From contig NC_079490.1 in the NCBI RefSeq assembly GCF_020520425.1, forward strand, positions 124,454,715 to 124,518,714: a DNA stretch of 64,000 nt, in the 5' to 3' direction. Positions 11,642-23,524 of the stretch are shown one piece after another; the stretch's first letter is position 1; each line of letters opens with the position of its first letter. Origin of the DNA: Spinacia oleracea (taxonomy: Eukaryota > Streptophyta > Magnoliopsida > Caryophyllales > Amaranthaceae). A program made the translations under genes and the position numbers. Below the pieces are notes generated by a model. The model saw only the letters and a program-made list of their open reading frames with translations, was not told where the DNA came from and did no database searches.

Positions 11642-13735
11642 TCAAATAAAGTCATCAATGTATATTCTCTCCCTCCACTCTGTCATATCCAACGCCATAT
11701 TTTCCTCAATCCCAAGAAAGCTCATATCGTGCTCAATCACCTTCCTCCAAGTTTTCTTAGGTCTTCCCCTACCCCTTGCAATTCTATCCCTTTGCCACCC
11801 TTCTATCATCCTAACCGGGGCATCATGTGATCTTCTCCTTACATGTCCAAACCATCTTAAACGATTTTCCATCATCTTAAACTCAATCGGTGCAACCCCT
11901 ACTTTCTTCCTAATAATCTCATTCCTCAAACGATCCTTTCTTGTATGCCCACACATCCAACGTAACATGCGCATCTCCGCCACATTCATCTTGTGCACGT
12001 GACAATGTTTTACTGCCCAGCATTCCGTGTCGTATAACAAAGCCGGTCAAATTGCCGTGCGGTAAAATTTTTCCTTCAATCTTTGGGGCATGCCTGAATC
12101 ACATAGGAACCCCGTGGCACCTTTCCACTTCAACCAACCTGCTTTGATTCTATGGGCTACATCGTCATCCAATTCTCCATCTTTTTGGATAATAGATCCT
12201 AAATAACGGAACATTGCAGAGCCTTTGACAATTTTCCCATCTAAGGTAATCGCCCCTGTCTCTCTATCTTGGACTCCACTAAACTTACACTCCATATATT
12301 CCGTCTTGTTTCTACTCAGTCTAAAACCCCGTGATTCCAAAGTTTGTCTCCATAACTCCAACTTACTTTCCACTCCTTCTTTTGTTTCATCAATCAACAC
12401 AATATCATCTGCAAACATCATGCACCAGGGTATACCATCTTCGATTGACCTCGTCAATTCGTCCATGACTATAGCAAAAAGAAACGGGCTAAGTGCGGAA
12501 CCTTGATGCACTCCAATCGTAATGGGGAATTCTTCGGTCTTGCCAACACTAGTTCTCAAACGTGCTAACTCCCTCATACATGTCCTTGATGATCAATATA
12601 CTTCCTCGGAATTCCTTTCCTATTTAATGCCCACCAAAGAATTTCTCTTGGTACCTTATCATACGTCTTCTCCAAATCAATGAAAACCATATGTAAATCC
12701 TTCTTCTTATCCCGATAATTCTCCATTAGTTGCCTTATAAGATGGATTGCCTCCATAGTCGATCTCCCAGGCATAAATTCAAACTGGTTCTCCGAAATTT
12801 TCACAGTTCTCCTCAATCTTTGCTCAATAATCCGCTCCCGGAGTTTCATAGTATGACTCATTAGTTTGATTCCTCGTTAGTTGGCACAATCCTGGACATC
12901 ACCTTTATTCTTGTACAAGTGGATGATAGTACTTTTCCTCCACTCTAATGGCATCCTATTACTTCCCCAAATCTTTTTGAAAAGAGTTGTTAACCATACA
13001 ACCCCTCTCTCTCCCAAGCATCTCCAAACTTCAATAGGTATACCATGCATTGGGCCCCACTGCCCTCTTGCGTCCCATCTTTTTCAGTGCCATTTCGACT
13101 TCTCTCTTTTGAGTTCTTCGCTTAAAGTCTAGGTTAGCTATATCTCGAGGGATATTTGTATCCCCAATATCGCGTCCTTGGTCCCCGTTGAACAAGTTAT
13201 CAAAGTAGAACCTCCATCTATCCTTAATTTTCTTATCTCCCACCAAAACTTTTTGATCAACATCTTTCACACATTTAATCCTCCCGATGTCTCGCGTCTT
13301 TATATCTCTCATTCGAGCAAGCCTATAGATGTCTTTCTCCCCTTCTTTTGTATCCAATCTTGCGTAAAGATCCTGATTCACCTTTGTTCTAGCCTCTCTT
13401 ACGGCCTTCTTTGCTTCCCTTTTAGCCTCCTTGTACTTCTCGTAGTTCTCATCACTTCTACATTTTCCCAACTCTTTATAGCACTCTCGTTTGCTCTTTA
13501 TAGCTTGTTGCACAACTTCGTTCCACCAGGATGTGTCCTTACTAGGTGGCATGATTCCTTTAGATTCCCCTAGGACCTCTTTCGCCACTCCCTTTATGGT
13601 GTGCTCCATTCTTGTCCATAATGAGTCTATATCCAAATCCATATCCGTGGCCCAAATACCTTCACTTGCCACCTTTTCCACGAATTTTAGTTGTTGTTCC
13701 CCTTGAAGTTTCCACCACTTGATCCTAGGCTCCAC
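11642..13735 (-). pseudogene. RTE-type LINE reverse transcriptase region
   Basis: Pieces in successive frames on the minus strand: 13735-13031 (linker, ending KRAVGPNA, the start of the palm), 12861-12574 (FIDLEKTYDKVPRE, palm motif A), 12577-12047 (HQGSALSPFLFAIVMDEL and catalytic FADDIVL) and 12040-11642 (RMLRWMCGHTRKDRLRNE, the conserved RTE C-terminus). A frameshift near 13035, a stop near 12880 and frame changes near 12580 and 12043 break the protein. The order and wording of motifs match the abundant plant RTE reverse transcriptases. Confidence 0.85.
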
Positions 13736-13768
13736 TAGTGGTCTTCTCCTCCTTAGATAACTTCTACC

Positions 13769-14797
13769 TCAAAAATCAAGGACCACAAGCTTATGTTGGG
13801 TTGTTGTACTCTCACCCGGAATCACCTTACAATTGGTATAGCACTGTCTCAAAGCATTCCTTACTAAAAAGAAGTCAATCTGACTCGTATTATCTCCACT
13901 CTTATAGGTTACTAGATGAGAGTCTCTTTTCTCAAACCAAGTGTTCATTATTCCCAAGTCATATGCCAATGCAAAATCCAAAATAGCATTTCCCGCTTCA
14001 TTCCGCTCCCCATACCCAAAACCACCATGAATGCTTTCAAATCCATCGCGACTCGAGCCTACATGTCCGTTGAGATCCCCACCAATGATCAGTTTCTCAC
14101 TTCTAGGGACACGTTGTACCACTTCTTCTAAATCCTCCCAAATTTCTTGTCTGTTTGAAGCATCTAGTCCTACTTGTGGTGCATAGGCACTCACAATAGT
14201 TACAACTTCATCCCCTATCACAAGCTTAATACTCATAATTCGATCACTCTTTCGGGACACGTCCACTACATCATCACTATATTCTCGGTCAATAAGGATA
14301 CCTACTCCATTCCTACCCCTAGTTTTTCCCGAATACCAAAGCTTATAACCCCATGGAGCTATTTCTCTTGCCTTGTTTCCAACCCATTTAGTCTACTGCA
14401 AACATAATATGTTAATTCTCCTCCTTCTCATCACCTCTACTACTTCGACTAATCTCCCTGTCAAATAACCAATGTTCCAAGTCCCAAAACGCATCCTACT
14501 ACCCTTACCCTTACTCCTACCCTTACCATGAAACCTTGGATAGTTAACACCACCCTTGGGTGGCGCGCCGCTTCCGGACGACGGCCTATCAACCCTTGCA
14601 TATTTTCCACTACACCCGGGCCTAGGAAGTGTAGCGCACCCTTGCATATTTGACACTACCCCCAGGTGTAGGGGTGGCGCGCCGCTTCTGGGCGACGACC
14701 TAGCAACCCTCACATATTTTTCACTACACCCGGACTTAAGAGGTGTAGCGCGTCGCTGAGAAGGGGACGCCCCCACGATTTTCCATTGTCGATTCAT
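13769..14797 (-). pseudogene. RTE-type LINE endonuclease region
   Basis: Minus-strand ORF start. The first 100 or so residues are Arg/Ser/Pro-rich leader; then MRFGTWNIGYLTGRL, the WNI motif opening the endonuclease fold. A TAG just after NILCLQ (about 14393) interrupts the frame. The remainder (14266 to 13769) carries VSAYAPQVGLD, GGDLNGHVG (catalytic Asp/Asn) and ends in the THHKLV-like TTQHKLVVLDF block. A TGA at 13769-13771 closes the fragment where the family continues. Function when intact: nicking of target DNA. Confidence 0.8.
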
Positions 14798-14982
14798 GTC
14801 ATGATATGTGACTTAGTTTTACGTTGGCCGCCACCAACCTACCGCAACCCTCCTCCTTTATCCGGACTTGGGACCGGCAGTGAATGCCGCATACGCGACA
14901 CTCACAAGTAAATGCCGCATAAGCGACACTCACAGGCGGAGTAAAGAATCATATAAAAATATTTAGTACGATTAAACTTGTT

Positions 14983-17020
14983 CGAATGAGAGATAGAAAG
15001 ACGCGAGATAAGTTTTGGAGGATTAAATGTGTGAAAGATAAGGAAATCAAGGATAAATGGAGATTCTACTTTGATAACTTGTTCAACGGGGGTCAAGGGC
15101 GCGATATTGGGGATACATATATCCCTCGGGATATGGTTAACCTAGACTTTATGCGAAGAATTCAAAAGAGAGAAGTCGAAATGGGACTGAAAAAGATGGG
15201 ACACAAGAGGGCAGTGGGGCCCGATGGTATACCTATTGAAGTCTGGAGATGTTTCGGAGAGAGGGGTTGTATGGTTAACAACTCTTTTCAACAAGATGTA
15301 GGGAAGTAATAGGATGCCAGTAGAGTGGAGGAAATGTACTATCATCCCCTTGTACAAGAATAAGGGTGATGTCCAAGATTGTGCCAACTATCTAGGAATC
15401 AAACTAATGAGTCATACTATGAAAATTTGGGAGCGGGTTATTGAGCAAAGATTGAGGACAACTGTGAAAATTTCGGAGAACCATTTTGGATTTATGCCTG
15501 AGAGATCGACTATGGAGGCCATTCATCTTATAAGGCAACTAATGGAGAATTATCGGGATAAGAAGAAGGATTTACATATGGTTTTCATTGATTTGGAGAA
15601 GGCGTATGATAAGGTACCAAGGGAAATTCTTTGGTGGGCATTAAGTAGGAAAGGAATTCCGATGAATTATATTGATATCATCAAGGACATGTATGAGGGA
15701 GTTAGCACGAGTGTGAGAACTAGTGTTGGTAAGACCGGAGAATTCCCCATTACGATTGTAGTGCATCAAGGTTCCGCACTTAGCCCGTTTCTTTTTGCTA
15801 TAGTCATGGACGAATTGACGAGGTCAATCCAAGATGGTAACCCTGGTGCATGATGTTTGCAGATGATATTGTGTTGATTGATGAAACAAAAGAAGGATTG
15901 GAAAGTAAGTTGGAGTTATGGAGACAAACTTTGGAATCTCGGGGTTTTAGGCTGAGTAGAAACAAGACGGAATATATGGAGTGTAAGTTTAGTGGAGTCC
16001 AAAGATAGAGAGACCGGGGGATAACCTAAGAAGGGAAAATTGTCCAAAGCTCTGAAATGCTCCGGCCGTTATTTAGGATCTATTATCCAAAAGGATGGAG
16101 AAGTGGATGGCGATGTGGCCCATAGAATCAAAGCAGGTTGGTTGAAGTGGAAAAGTGTACAGGGTTCCTATGTGATTCAGGCATGCCCCAAAGATTGAGG
16201 GAAAATTTTACCGCACGGCAATTCGACCGGCTTTGTTATATGGCACGGAATGCTGGGCAGTGAAAAATTATCACGTGCACAAGATGAATGTGGCGGAGAT
16301 GCGTCTTTTATGTTGGATGTGTGGGCATACAAGAAATGATTGTTTGAGGAATGAGATTATTAGGAAGAAAGTAGAGGTTACACCGATTGAGTTTAAGATG
16401 ATAGAAAATCGTTTAAGATGGTTTGGACATGTATGCAGAACATCAAGTGATGCCCCGGTTAGGAGGATAGAATGGTGGCAAAGTGATAGAATTGCAAGGG
16501 GTAGGGGAAAACCTTAGAAAACTTGGAGGAAGGTGATTGAGAACGATATGAGCTTTCTTGGGATTGAGGAAAATATGGCGTTGGATAGGACAGAGTGGAG
16601 GGAGAGAATATACATTGATGACTTCATTTGACTCATACTGCTTTCATGTTTCTGTTTCTTTCTATTTTTTATTTATTTATTCTTATTTTTATTTTTTATT
16701 TGATTTTTAAAATTCTTTTAATTTTTTTTGCTTTTTTGTGTTTTTTTTTTCCTTAAATTTTACATGCTATTTTGAAATGTTATTATTTTACTTATTCATT
16801 TATTATAAACTTTACTTATTTTTTATTATCTCTTACAATATTTCTTCCATAATATATATATATATTTCTCTTATCTTACTTTCCTTAATTCCACTTTCTC
16901 TTCCTTGTTTTTTTTTACTTCCTGTTTTGATTGGTGACAATGACGATCCCCTACGACGATTCATGTTAGCCGACCCCAAATCATTTTGGGTCTAAGACTT
17001 TATTGTTGTTGTTGTCGTCG
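14983..17020 (+). mobile_element. RTE-type LINE, 5'-truncated copy, plus strand
   Basis: The reverse of the 13315-11042 part of the neighbouring LINE, starting at CGAATGAGAGATA (14983) and ending in a TTGTTGTTGTCGTCGTC tail near 17020. It lacks the endonuclease, the usual result of incomplete reverse transcription. Relative to the left copy it has lost about 27 bp near 15035 and has its own stops and frame changes. The 3' UTR (16632-17000) is AT-rich and matches 11290-11640 in inverted orientation, without the SINE. Confidence 0.85.
14986..16631 (+). pseudogene. RTE-type LINE reverse transcriptase, truncated
   Basis: Pieces: 14986-15309 (KRAVGPDGIPIEVWRC near the end), 15314-15853 (MPVEWRKCTIIPLYKNKGDV, FIDLEKAYDKVPREI, HQGSALSPFLFAIVMDEL), then the catalytic [10 protein letters not shown] in another frame near 15858, and 16233-16517 (MLYGTECWAVKN ... 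CGHTRNDCLRNE). Frame breaks lie near 15310, 15850 and 16010, with a TAG near 16516. No function is expected from this copy. Confidence 0.85.
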
Positions 17021-17304
17021 TCTATATTATAAGTTATTTCGTATCTGATTTGAACATATATTTTTTCGACCATATGTGCAATTCTACTTCGAATTTTTCA
17101 ACGATAAATTTTCAGTTGTACTCTTAACATCCATTTTAATACCATCCAGTATCAATAATTAATTGAGAACGGAATGCATGATTGAAGCAAAATCATGGCT
17201 TCAACATGCAAGAACATCTCTATCAATATCATGCATTAGAGGGTGGACCTACAAAATTAATTTCACCGGATTTATTGCATTTGATTACATCTTTTAATTA
17301 CCAA
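17021..17304. other. Spacer, no gene seen
   Basis: AT-rich sequence between the LINE tail and a Helitron. Nothing recognised. Confidence 0.4.
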
Positions 17305-17911
17305 ACTAGTGTGTAGCACGGGCGATGCCCCGGTTGCTACATTCAATATTTAAAATTTTAGATTTTTCTTGAGCTCAATATTTGACCAAAATACATGTAT
17401 TTCATAAATTGAAAACATCCATGATGTTCGTCTATTATAAAGACACACTACGTCATTTATCATGCTAAATAATTTTTCAATTAGATCATTTTACCATTTG
17501 TATAATTTGTTTTCTAGTGGAACTAAGTTCTTCAAATTATTAAACACCAAATTATATATATATAAAATTTACGTCAACATGTTTTTCTTGTTTTAATGCT
17601 ATAATTATTATTACATTTTTCAAAATAGTCCAAAGAAAATAAAATGTCATGTAAAAATTAGTTGTGTTTAGACTTATGTTAACATTTATTTATAAATTAA
17701 TGTGAATAAACAAACAACAATTAGTGGCTGGTTAAGATGGTAATGAAACTTATTATCTACACATGAGGTCTTGTGTTCGAATCTCATTGCATTAGTTTTG
17801 GTTGTCTATGACATGGCGTAACACTCGGTGAGTGGATGATGTGGTGTAAATGGGAGAGTACTACGTGCCACATATACATTTTTCACAACGCCTTTTAATA
17901 TATTATATAGA
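17305..17911 (-). mobile_element. Non-autonomous Helitron A
   Basis: On the minus strand it begins TCTATATAATATATTAAAAG after A (17912) and ends CACACTAGT before T (17304), the A/T insertion rule of Helitrons. A hairpin near the 3' end, GTAGCA ... TGCTAC with GC-rich middle (17312-17340), precedes the CTAGT end by the usual short gap. The element is 607 bp and encodes no RepHel protein, so it depends on another element. It shares both ends with Helitron B. Confidence 0.75.
17724..17785 (+). repeat. tRNA-like segment inside Helitron A
   Basis: AGTGGCTGGTTAAGATGG resembles a box A region and GTGTTCGAATCTC (17773-17785) a box B. The spacing is tRNA-like, but no cloverleaf closes, so it is not called as a tRNA gene. 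It lies antisense to the Helitron, 126-187 bp from its 5' end. A matching segment sits in Helitron B. Confidence 0.5.
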
Positions 17912-18757
17912 TTCTTTTGCCACTTGTCCATCTAATTAGATTTATCCTAACAAGTAACAAAATTATTTGTGGCTTAAATATATGTTTCATGTTCCTCAAG
18001 ATTTCTATCAATTCTATTTTATTATTATACTTTATTGTAAAGGGAGTATATATATATATATATATATAGTTTTAAATAATCCCACCGCCTTCATCAATCT
18101 TCTTCCCTACTTTATTAAGCAAAGTCACAATCAATCCAAATGCTAATTTATTTTTATATTGCTTATTTATATTGCTAAGTGGTACATTATTTCACCATTG
18201 ATCCTATTCAATACCCACGTGTCACTATCCTAGATTATGAATTGACTACTTGAATTCCAATGAGGTCAATCACGTACTCCTCTATCATGCATCCTTTAAC
18301 TAATTCAACCAAGTTTGTTTTGTTTTTTTATTTATTTTTATTTAATTTTTTTCACAAGTCGTTTTCTTTCATTCAATATATAATTTACAATCTTTTACCG
18401 CATGCTAAGCTTTCATCTACTTTGGTTTTCTTGCACTAAGGATATACTCCGTATTTGAGTTGGTAGATAAAGCAAGTCATTACTTGTTTTTGGGCTCGGG
18501 TTATATCCGGATTAATTAATAACATTTGTATGATTACGTATTAATATCATGATCGAATAATTTTCACTTATTTACATTTTATTTGGAAAAAATAACATTT
18601 AATATGTTAATGGTAAAAACTTTTATGTTAAAGTTTGTGTTCGTGGGTGCAAATCTTGCAAATACCATGTTTTTAAGTTTTTAAATTTGTATATTTTACA
18701 AAGTGAATGACTCGTACAATAATTACAGTGTCTCGTGGTACATAAACTTATTTAATA
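17912..18757. other. AT-rich intergenic DNA
   Basis: No gene seen. Contains a short (TA)n microsatellite at about 18048-18067. Confidence 0.4.
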
Positions 18758-19745
18758 CTACCCTGTTTTATATTGATCTTTACACTTTTTGTTTTAATTC
18801 GTTTTATACTTCTTTACATTGTGTTTAGACTAATTTTTTACATAAAACTTTAACTATCTTATGGAGGGAGGATACACCGCTGGGGACAACGGGTGTATTA
18901 GCCCATATCTAGTCTAAAAGAAAAAATAAACGAAATGAAATGTAAAAGCTGGTCCACTCCATCATCTTCTTCCTCATCATATTTTACCTCTCCTATTCTC
19001 CGGTCATTTCCATTCTCCATCATCTTCTACCTCTCCTCGTCTCCATTTCCATTCTCAATCATCTTCTACTCTCTCTCCATTTTCTCTCCGACGGTAATTT
19101 CATCATTCTCTAGCTTAAACAATTATGAATTATATTTCAACAAATTCATGTGGATTTAACATCACTTGTCTAAATTCGTATATGTTGTCGTATATATGGC
19201 TACAATATGTCATTTGGATTGATTATTTGGTTACTGTCATTGTTGTATAAAATTTCGTCATTGATTATTTGGTTACTATCATTGTGTATTAATTCCGTCA
19301 TCGATTATTTGGTTATTGTTGGTTTTGTTTTTCGTATTCTAGCTATGTTCTAGAATAATTACATTTTCTAGTGCGAATAATGTCATTGTTTTTATAAATA
19401 TTGTCATTGTGTTTATAAATTATTTTTATAAATATTGTCATTGGTATTTGGAAGTTACTTTGTTGACTTGTCAACAATAATACGTGAATTGACTAAATTA
19501 CCTCGGGTATGGGCGAATACACCCGTTGTTCTCCGGCTGTGTATCACGCCTCCCCCGACCCCCCATAACATTTATAATTTTTCACCCAATTTTTCTTACT
19601 TTATTCATTTTATTTATTTATTTACACTATCCATATTCTGTTTATATCAATCCATCTTTTTACCACTCTTTTTACACATTTTTCCATATTTGACTTAATA
19701 TTTATGTAAATAATAACTGTAAAATTTATTTTGAAACGGAGACAG
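18758..19745. mobile_element. Stowaway-like element with an inner foldback
   Basis: The outer ends are CTACCCTGTTTTATATTG (18758) and, inverted, CTGTCTCCGTTTCAAAAT (from 19745), next to TA on both sides (18756-18757, 19746-19747). The match between ends is imperfect. Inside is a better inverted pair (18863-18909 against 19506-19557), which may be a separate element nested in the first. Confidence 0.4.
18863..19557. repeat. Foldback element with roughly 50-bp inverted ends
   Basis: The left arm holds GATACACCGC, ACAACGGGTGTATTAGCCCAT; the right arm read in reverse holds GATACACAGC, ACAACGGGTGTATTCGCCCAT. The interior starts with a TC-rich stretch (18950-19090) resembling a gene leader with a GT donor after CGACG (19093) and then three loose repeats of GATTATTTGGTTACT (19210-19310). 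It may be a MITE or a small Pack-type element. Confidence 0.55.
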
Positions 19746-19855
19746 TATTTGATGGATAAAAATTCAATTCTTTTAACTAAGTTAGATTTTAATTACTTTC
19801 ATTAATTAATAGTCAATTTTAATCATACTCTTTGTGTAGACTAACCAAGACGACA

Positions 19856-20564
19856 TCTATACTAATATATTAAAAGGCGTTTTTAAGAACGTATACGTGT
19901 CATGTATACCCCTTCATATTACGCCACGTCACCACTAATCAACATCATGACACGTTATTGACAACTATAAAACATGTAACAAGGATTGAACACTAGACCT
20001 CTTTGTTAAAAGTTACACTTCCTACCATCTCAACCAACTACAACTTATGTTATATTCTTATATATATACATATATGTTCTTTTTGCAATAAATAACAAAG
20101 TGAATAAAAGTGAATGCAAAAAGAAAAGGGAATGATTACGTCATTTATAAATGTGCAGTTATAAGCCTCAACAATAAAAAAAAAGGCTCGGGGTAATTGA
20201 ATGTAATAATGAGTAAGAGGGGAAACATTGACAGTGGTTGAGTAATTATAAAACATGCACCCCTCACATTTTCTCCTTACATGTGAGGAGAAAATGTGAT
20301 AGGGACCACTAATGGGAATAAAAATTCTCTTAGGTGTACGGTGCACTAATAATTTTCAAACTAATTAATGAACTAATGATGAAGAAAAGGATTCGACTTT
20401 GTTTTGATTTTTGGATGATGGGTTTTAGCTTAGGAAGTTTGCTAATCGACCGCTAATCTTGTGTCACCCCATAATTATAGGACTACGACATCTATATGGG
20501 CACATATTCACAACAAATAAATTCGAATAAAAGTCAAAACCCAACGCCCGAGCCACACACTAGT
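19856..20564 (+). mobile_element. Non-autonomous Helitron B
   Basis: Starts TCTATACTAATATATTAAAA after A (19855) and ends CACACTAGT before T (20565). Length is 709 bp. The start matches Helitron A for about 30 bases (through AAAAGGCGTT) and the end shares CGCCCG, GC, and ACACACTAGT with it. A tRNA-like segment lies on the minus strand at 19983-20040 (GTGTTCAATCC box B-like; AGTTGGTTGAGATGG box A-like). A perfect 14-bp hairpin is at 20264-20299. Confidence 0.75.
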
Positions 20565-20890
20565 TTTTGTATTATTATGCGTTAGGTTAGTCTAAGATCA
20601 TTGAGTGATAATGCGCCCAAAATCCAAGTTTATTTATTGTATAAGCATCATCTTTCAAATTTCGTATGGTGGTGAATAAATATAGTTTTGCTGAGTCGAA
20701 AATAGTGGTAGATGGATAATTTGTACCTTTAAATATGAATCTTAATAAACTTGTAAAATAGATGTTTTAGCCGATTGTATCAACAAATTCTTGTAAGATC
20801 GTCTGGTTGTTATTCATTATCAGTCCATATGTCATGTTACATATCTTCTGCCCAACTAATGTATTATTCTAAATGGTCTAAATATTCGAA
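20565..20890. other. Spacer, no gene seen
   Basis: AT-rich DNA between a Helitron and a MITE. Nothing recognised. Confidence 0.4.
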
Positions 20891-21215
20891 AATGATAAAG
20901 GTCTCAACATACGACCTTTAAGCCGTGTAACAATGATGACATGACATGTTTATGTGTCATGATTTAAATTGGACACTAAAATATTTAACTTATATAACCT
21001 ATTATACATATTTCAAAAAAAAAGATAGAAAAATCATAATATTTTAATTTATTTCCTTCTTTGTATAGATTACCTTATTTATATATTTTCGTAGTAATTA
21101 TTGCATTGATATTAAATATTTCGATAACGTATAACTACGTACGTAGTACTCATATAGTCATATGTACCAATTAAACTTCGACACGTAAGATTGCCACATT
21201 GCGACCTTTATCATT
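20891..21215. mobile_element. MITE with AATGATAAAGGTC ends
   Basis: A 325-bp element. The left end AATGATAAAGGTCTCAACAT and the right end, read in reverse, AATGATAAAGGTCGCAATGT form inverted repeats. The interior is AT-rich and non-coding. A partial relative lies upstream of the PHD gene (6785-6943). I could not define a target duplication, so the transposase superfamily stays open. Confidence 0.65.
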
Positions 21216-21291
21216 ACCCATAAATGCTTGGCTAATTAAGCATCAGGCGGTTTGGAAGGAGACTATCTTATTCTATTTATAGATTTACAAA

Positions 21292-22034
21292 TCTATACCT
21301 AGTATTTAAAAACTAAAACCATAGATGATAATGAGACATGTGTCATCAACTCATCACCTCATCAATCTCTTTTTTTTTTTGTTAATTAAAATAGAGAAAA
21401 CTCAAAAGACATCAATGTTAATGTGTACTTGTATTAGAAGAAGGAAAACCCAAAAGACTTCCCATCAAAAAAAAAGAAAATTAAATAATCAAAACTTAAT
21501 GAGCTAACTTAAATTGTTATTAGTACCATAACCATAACAATAAACATTAGTACTTACAAGTTAATAGTCTTTTTAAATTGTTAACTAAAAATAAATCATA
21601 AGAAACTAAACATCTTCTTCATCAACCTCTCATGTTCCATGCACTCCTTATAAATTGACTAACAATCATTTTTTTTTTGTTATACGGAGTATCACTTACA
21701 CAATCAAATCTATATAATCTACATTTTCAGAGGTATGTGCATTTTACTTTATGTGTCTATTCTCTTTTTCAAAGGCTAATTAAGTTTGAATTTTCGTCAA
21801 TTTATTATGATTATTTTATTAATGGTTTGTTTTGCTATTGACCTTATATTATATGTTACGTTATCATCATCGTTGATGGTTCCTTGTATATTCGTGTCTT
21901 ACACTAGGCAAAAATTTATGGATGCTCATAAATAATTTAAAAGATCATAATACCTAAACTTATTGTATTTTGACTAATGCAAGTTCGTATAACTTTAAAA
22001 TGTTCATGTGCATTGCACGGGTCCAAATGCTAGT
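21292..22034 (+). mobile_element. Non-autonomous Helitron C
   Basis: Begins TCTATACCTAGTATTTAAAA after A (21291) and ends AAATGCTAGT before T (22035). Just inside the end is the GTGCA-TTGCAC hairpin followed by GGGTCC, the classic plant Helitron 3' structure. Length is 743 bp; no RepHel coding is present. Interior short frames look accidental. Confidence 0.75.
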
Positions 22035-22960
22035 TCTAGTAAAATATCGTTTGACAGGGAGTAAACAGTCATATCATGCCACATCACTATCTCCTACCCA
22101 GTGACATATTATTGAATACTAGTCTTATATGCATTACATATTATCTCTATTCTATAATACATAGTACTATGTATCTCTCTTACTTCGTATCACCTCTAAT
22201 GCGCCCTTATTAGAAAATAAACTTTCTCTCTCTGATTTGTATATTTTGATTATGAACGACTCGAGGGACGGCTACCATCGAAAAGAAAGAAAAATTAACA
22301 GCGAGATTAAATGTGATCAACCAATATATTAAAAAATGAACCATATAGATTTTTTACGTTCTTTTTTTTTGACAGCCGAATAGGAAGTACAATATTAGAA
22401 GCTCTCACAATATCAAATGGGGATTGTAAAATAAAATTGTCTTAAACCATGAATGAAGCTTTAATTTTTCGAATATTTGTCTTCCGACCCTTTTCAATTT
22501 AAATTTGACTGATAGATTATATGTATATTTTGTATATTATTCTCTATATCATATTTAGCCATATATATTATTGGACGATATTCCTTGATTGATGAGAATG
22601 ACATAAGTCAACATATATACAAACTAATCTACGTAATTATAGGATATAACTTAGGTAACGGCTAATCACCTATCTAATTACATGAGATACGAAAGGATTA
22701 CAAATCCTCACATTTTTACATTAATGGTTATATTTATGGGGCATTTTCATTAATAGTTATGCTTAAATACATAGAGGGTAGTTTAGTAAAATCATTGGGG
22801 GACACCAAAAGCGTGATTACGAAAATAACTCTACCCTCTTGGCTTATATAATAGAGATGGTATAACCATTACGTAAATGTCATATAATCTGATACAAGAC
22901 TAGCTATCATATATTCGTATTAACCTATTGTAATTGAACTTTTAAAGTGATAACCTTAAA
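22035..22960. other. AT-rich DNA, no gene seen
   Basis: No coding or complete element recognised. CCATCTCTATTATATAAGCC on the minus strand (22862-22843) could be another Helitron 5' end, but no matching 3' end was found. Confidence 0.35.
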
Positions 22961-23524
22961 TCTAATATAAATTATATATATAAAGGAGGCATATTTGCTG
23001 AAATATTAGAGCGCCAAGTAGGATATTGAATGGTTTCGGCCAATGAAAAATAAGAATTCTAATTTATTTTTGAATTAAAAAAATCGAGTGCCACGTAGAT
23101 AATTAATTAGTGCCACATTAATATTTTAATTAATTAATTACTAATATATACAACTCCATCCAAAATAAAACACTCTAATAATTAAAAGATAAATCTAAAT
23201 AAAATTTAAACACTAATCTAAAATAAAATTCAATCCAAAATCAAACATTAATCCAATATTAGAGCGCCACGTAGGAAATCTAATGGTTTCGGCCAATGAA
23301 AAATAAGATTTTAAAATTATTTCTGAATTAATTAATTATTAATATGACACATATACAATTTCATCCAAAATCAAACACCCTAATAATTTTAAAAAAAAAA
23401 AATCTAAAATGAACTTCAATCCAATCTAATCTAATATATAAAATATAGCAGTCGGTATATATTAGAGTGTTATTTTAATTTAACAATTTATAGAATCCAT
23501 GCATCGCACGGGCTAAAATCTAAT
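22961..23524 (+). mobile_element. Non-autonomous Helitron D
   Basis: Begins TCTAATATAAATTATATATA after A (22960) and ends AAAATCTAAT before T (23525), with CATGCATCGCACGGGC just inside the end. Length is 564 bp. It contains a direct internal duplication of about 53 bp (23003-23054 and 23256-23308, both with ATATTAGAGCGCCA and GGTTTCGGCCAATGAAAAAT), 253 bp apart. Confidence 0.65.

Larger units (their letters stand above)
11042..14943 (-). mobile_element. RTE-type LINE, near full length, minus strand
   Basis: Non-LTR retrotransposon read right to left. It has a GC-rich 5' leader (about 14943 to 14480), endonuclease, reverse transcriptase and a simple TTG-rich 3' tail (GTTGTTGTC on the minus strand, about 11042-11060). 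A short RTE-like layout with one ORF and a (TTG)n tail instead of poly(A) suggests the plant RTE clade. Its last 230 bp or so of tail are split by a SINE (11081-11270). The leader contains a small tandem duplication (14888-14935, the ATGCCGCAT...GCGACACTCACA unit). Its 3' two-thirds are repeated in inverted orientation at 14983-17020. Confidence 0.85.

Noticed and set aside
11642-14407. Plus-strand open frames such as 11658-12002, 12225-12506 and 13178-13573
   Set aside because: They lie opposite the RTE-type LINE coding sequence, which shows clear endonuclease and reverse transcriptase motifs on the minus strand.
17724-17785. A tRNA gene
   Set aside because: Box A- and B-like words are present, but the arms do not close into a cloverleaf and a similar segment recurs in Helitron B.
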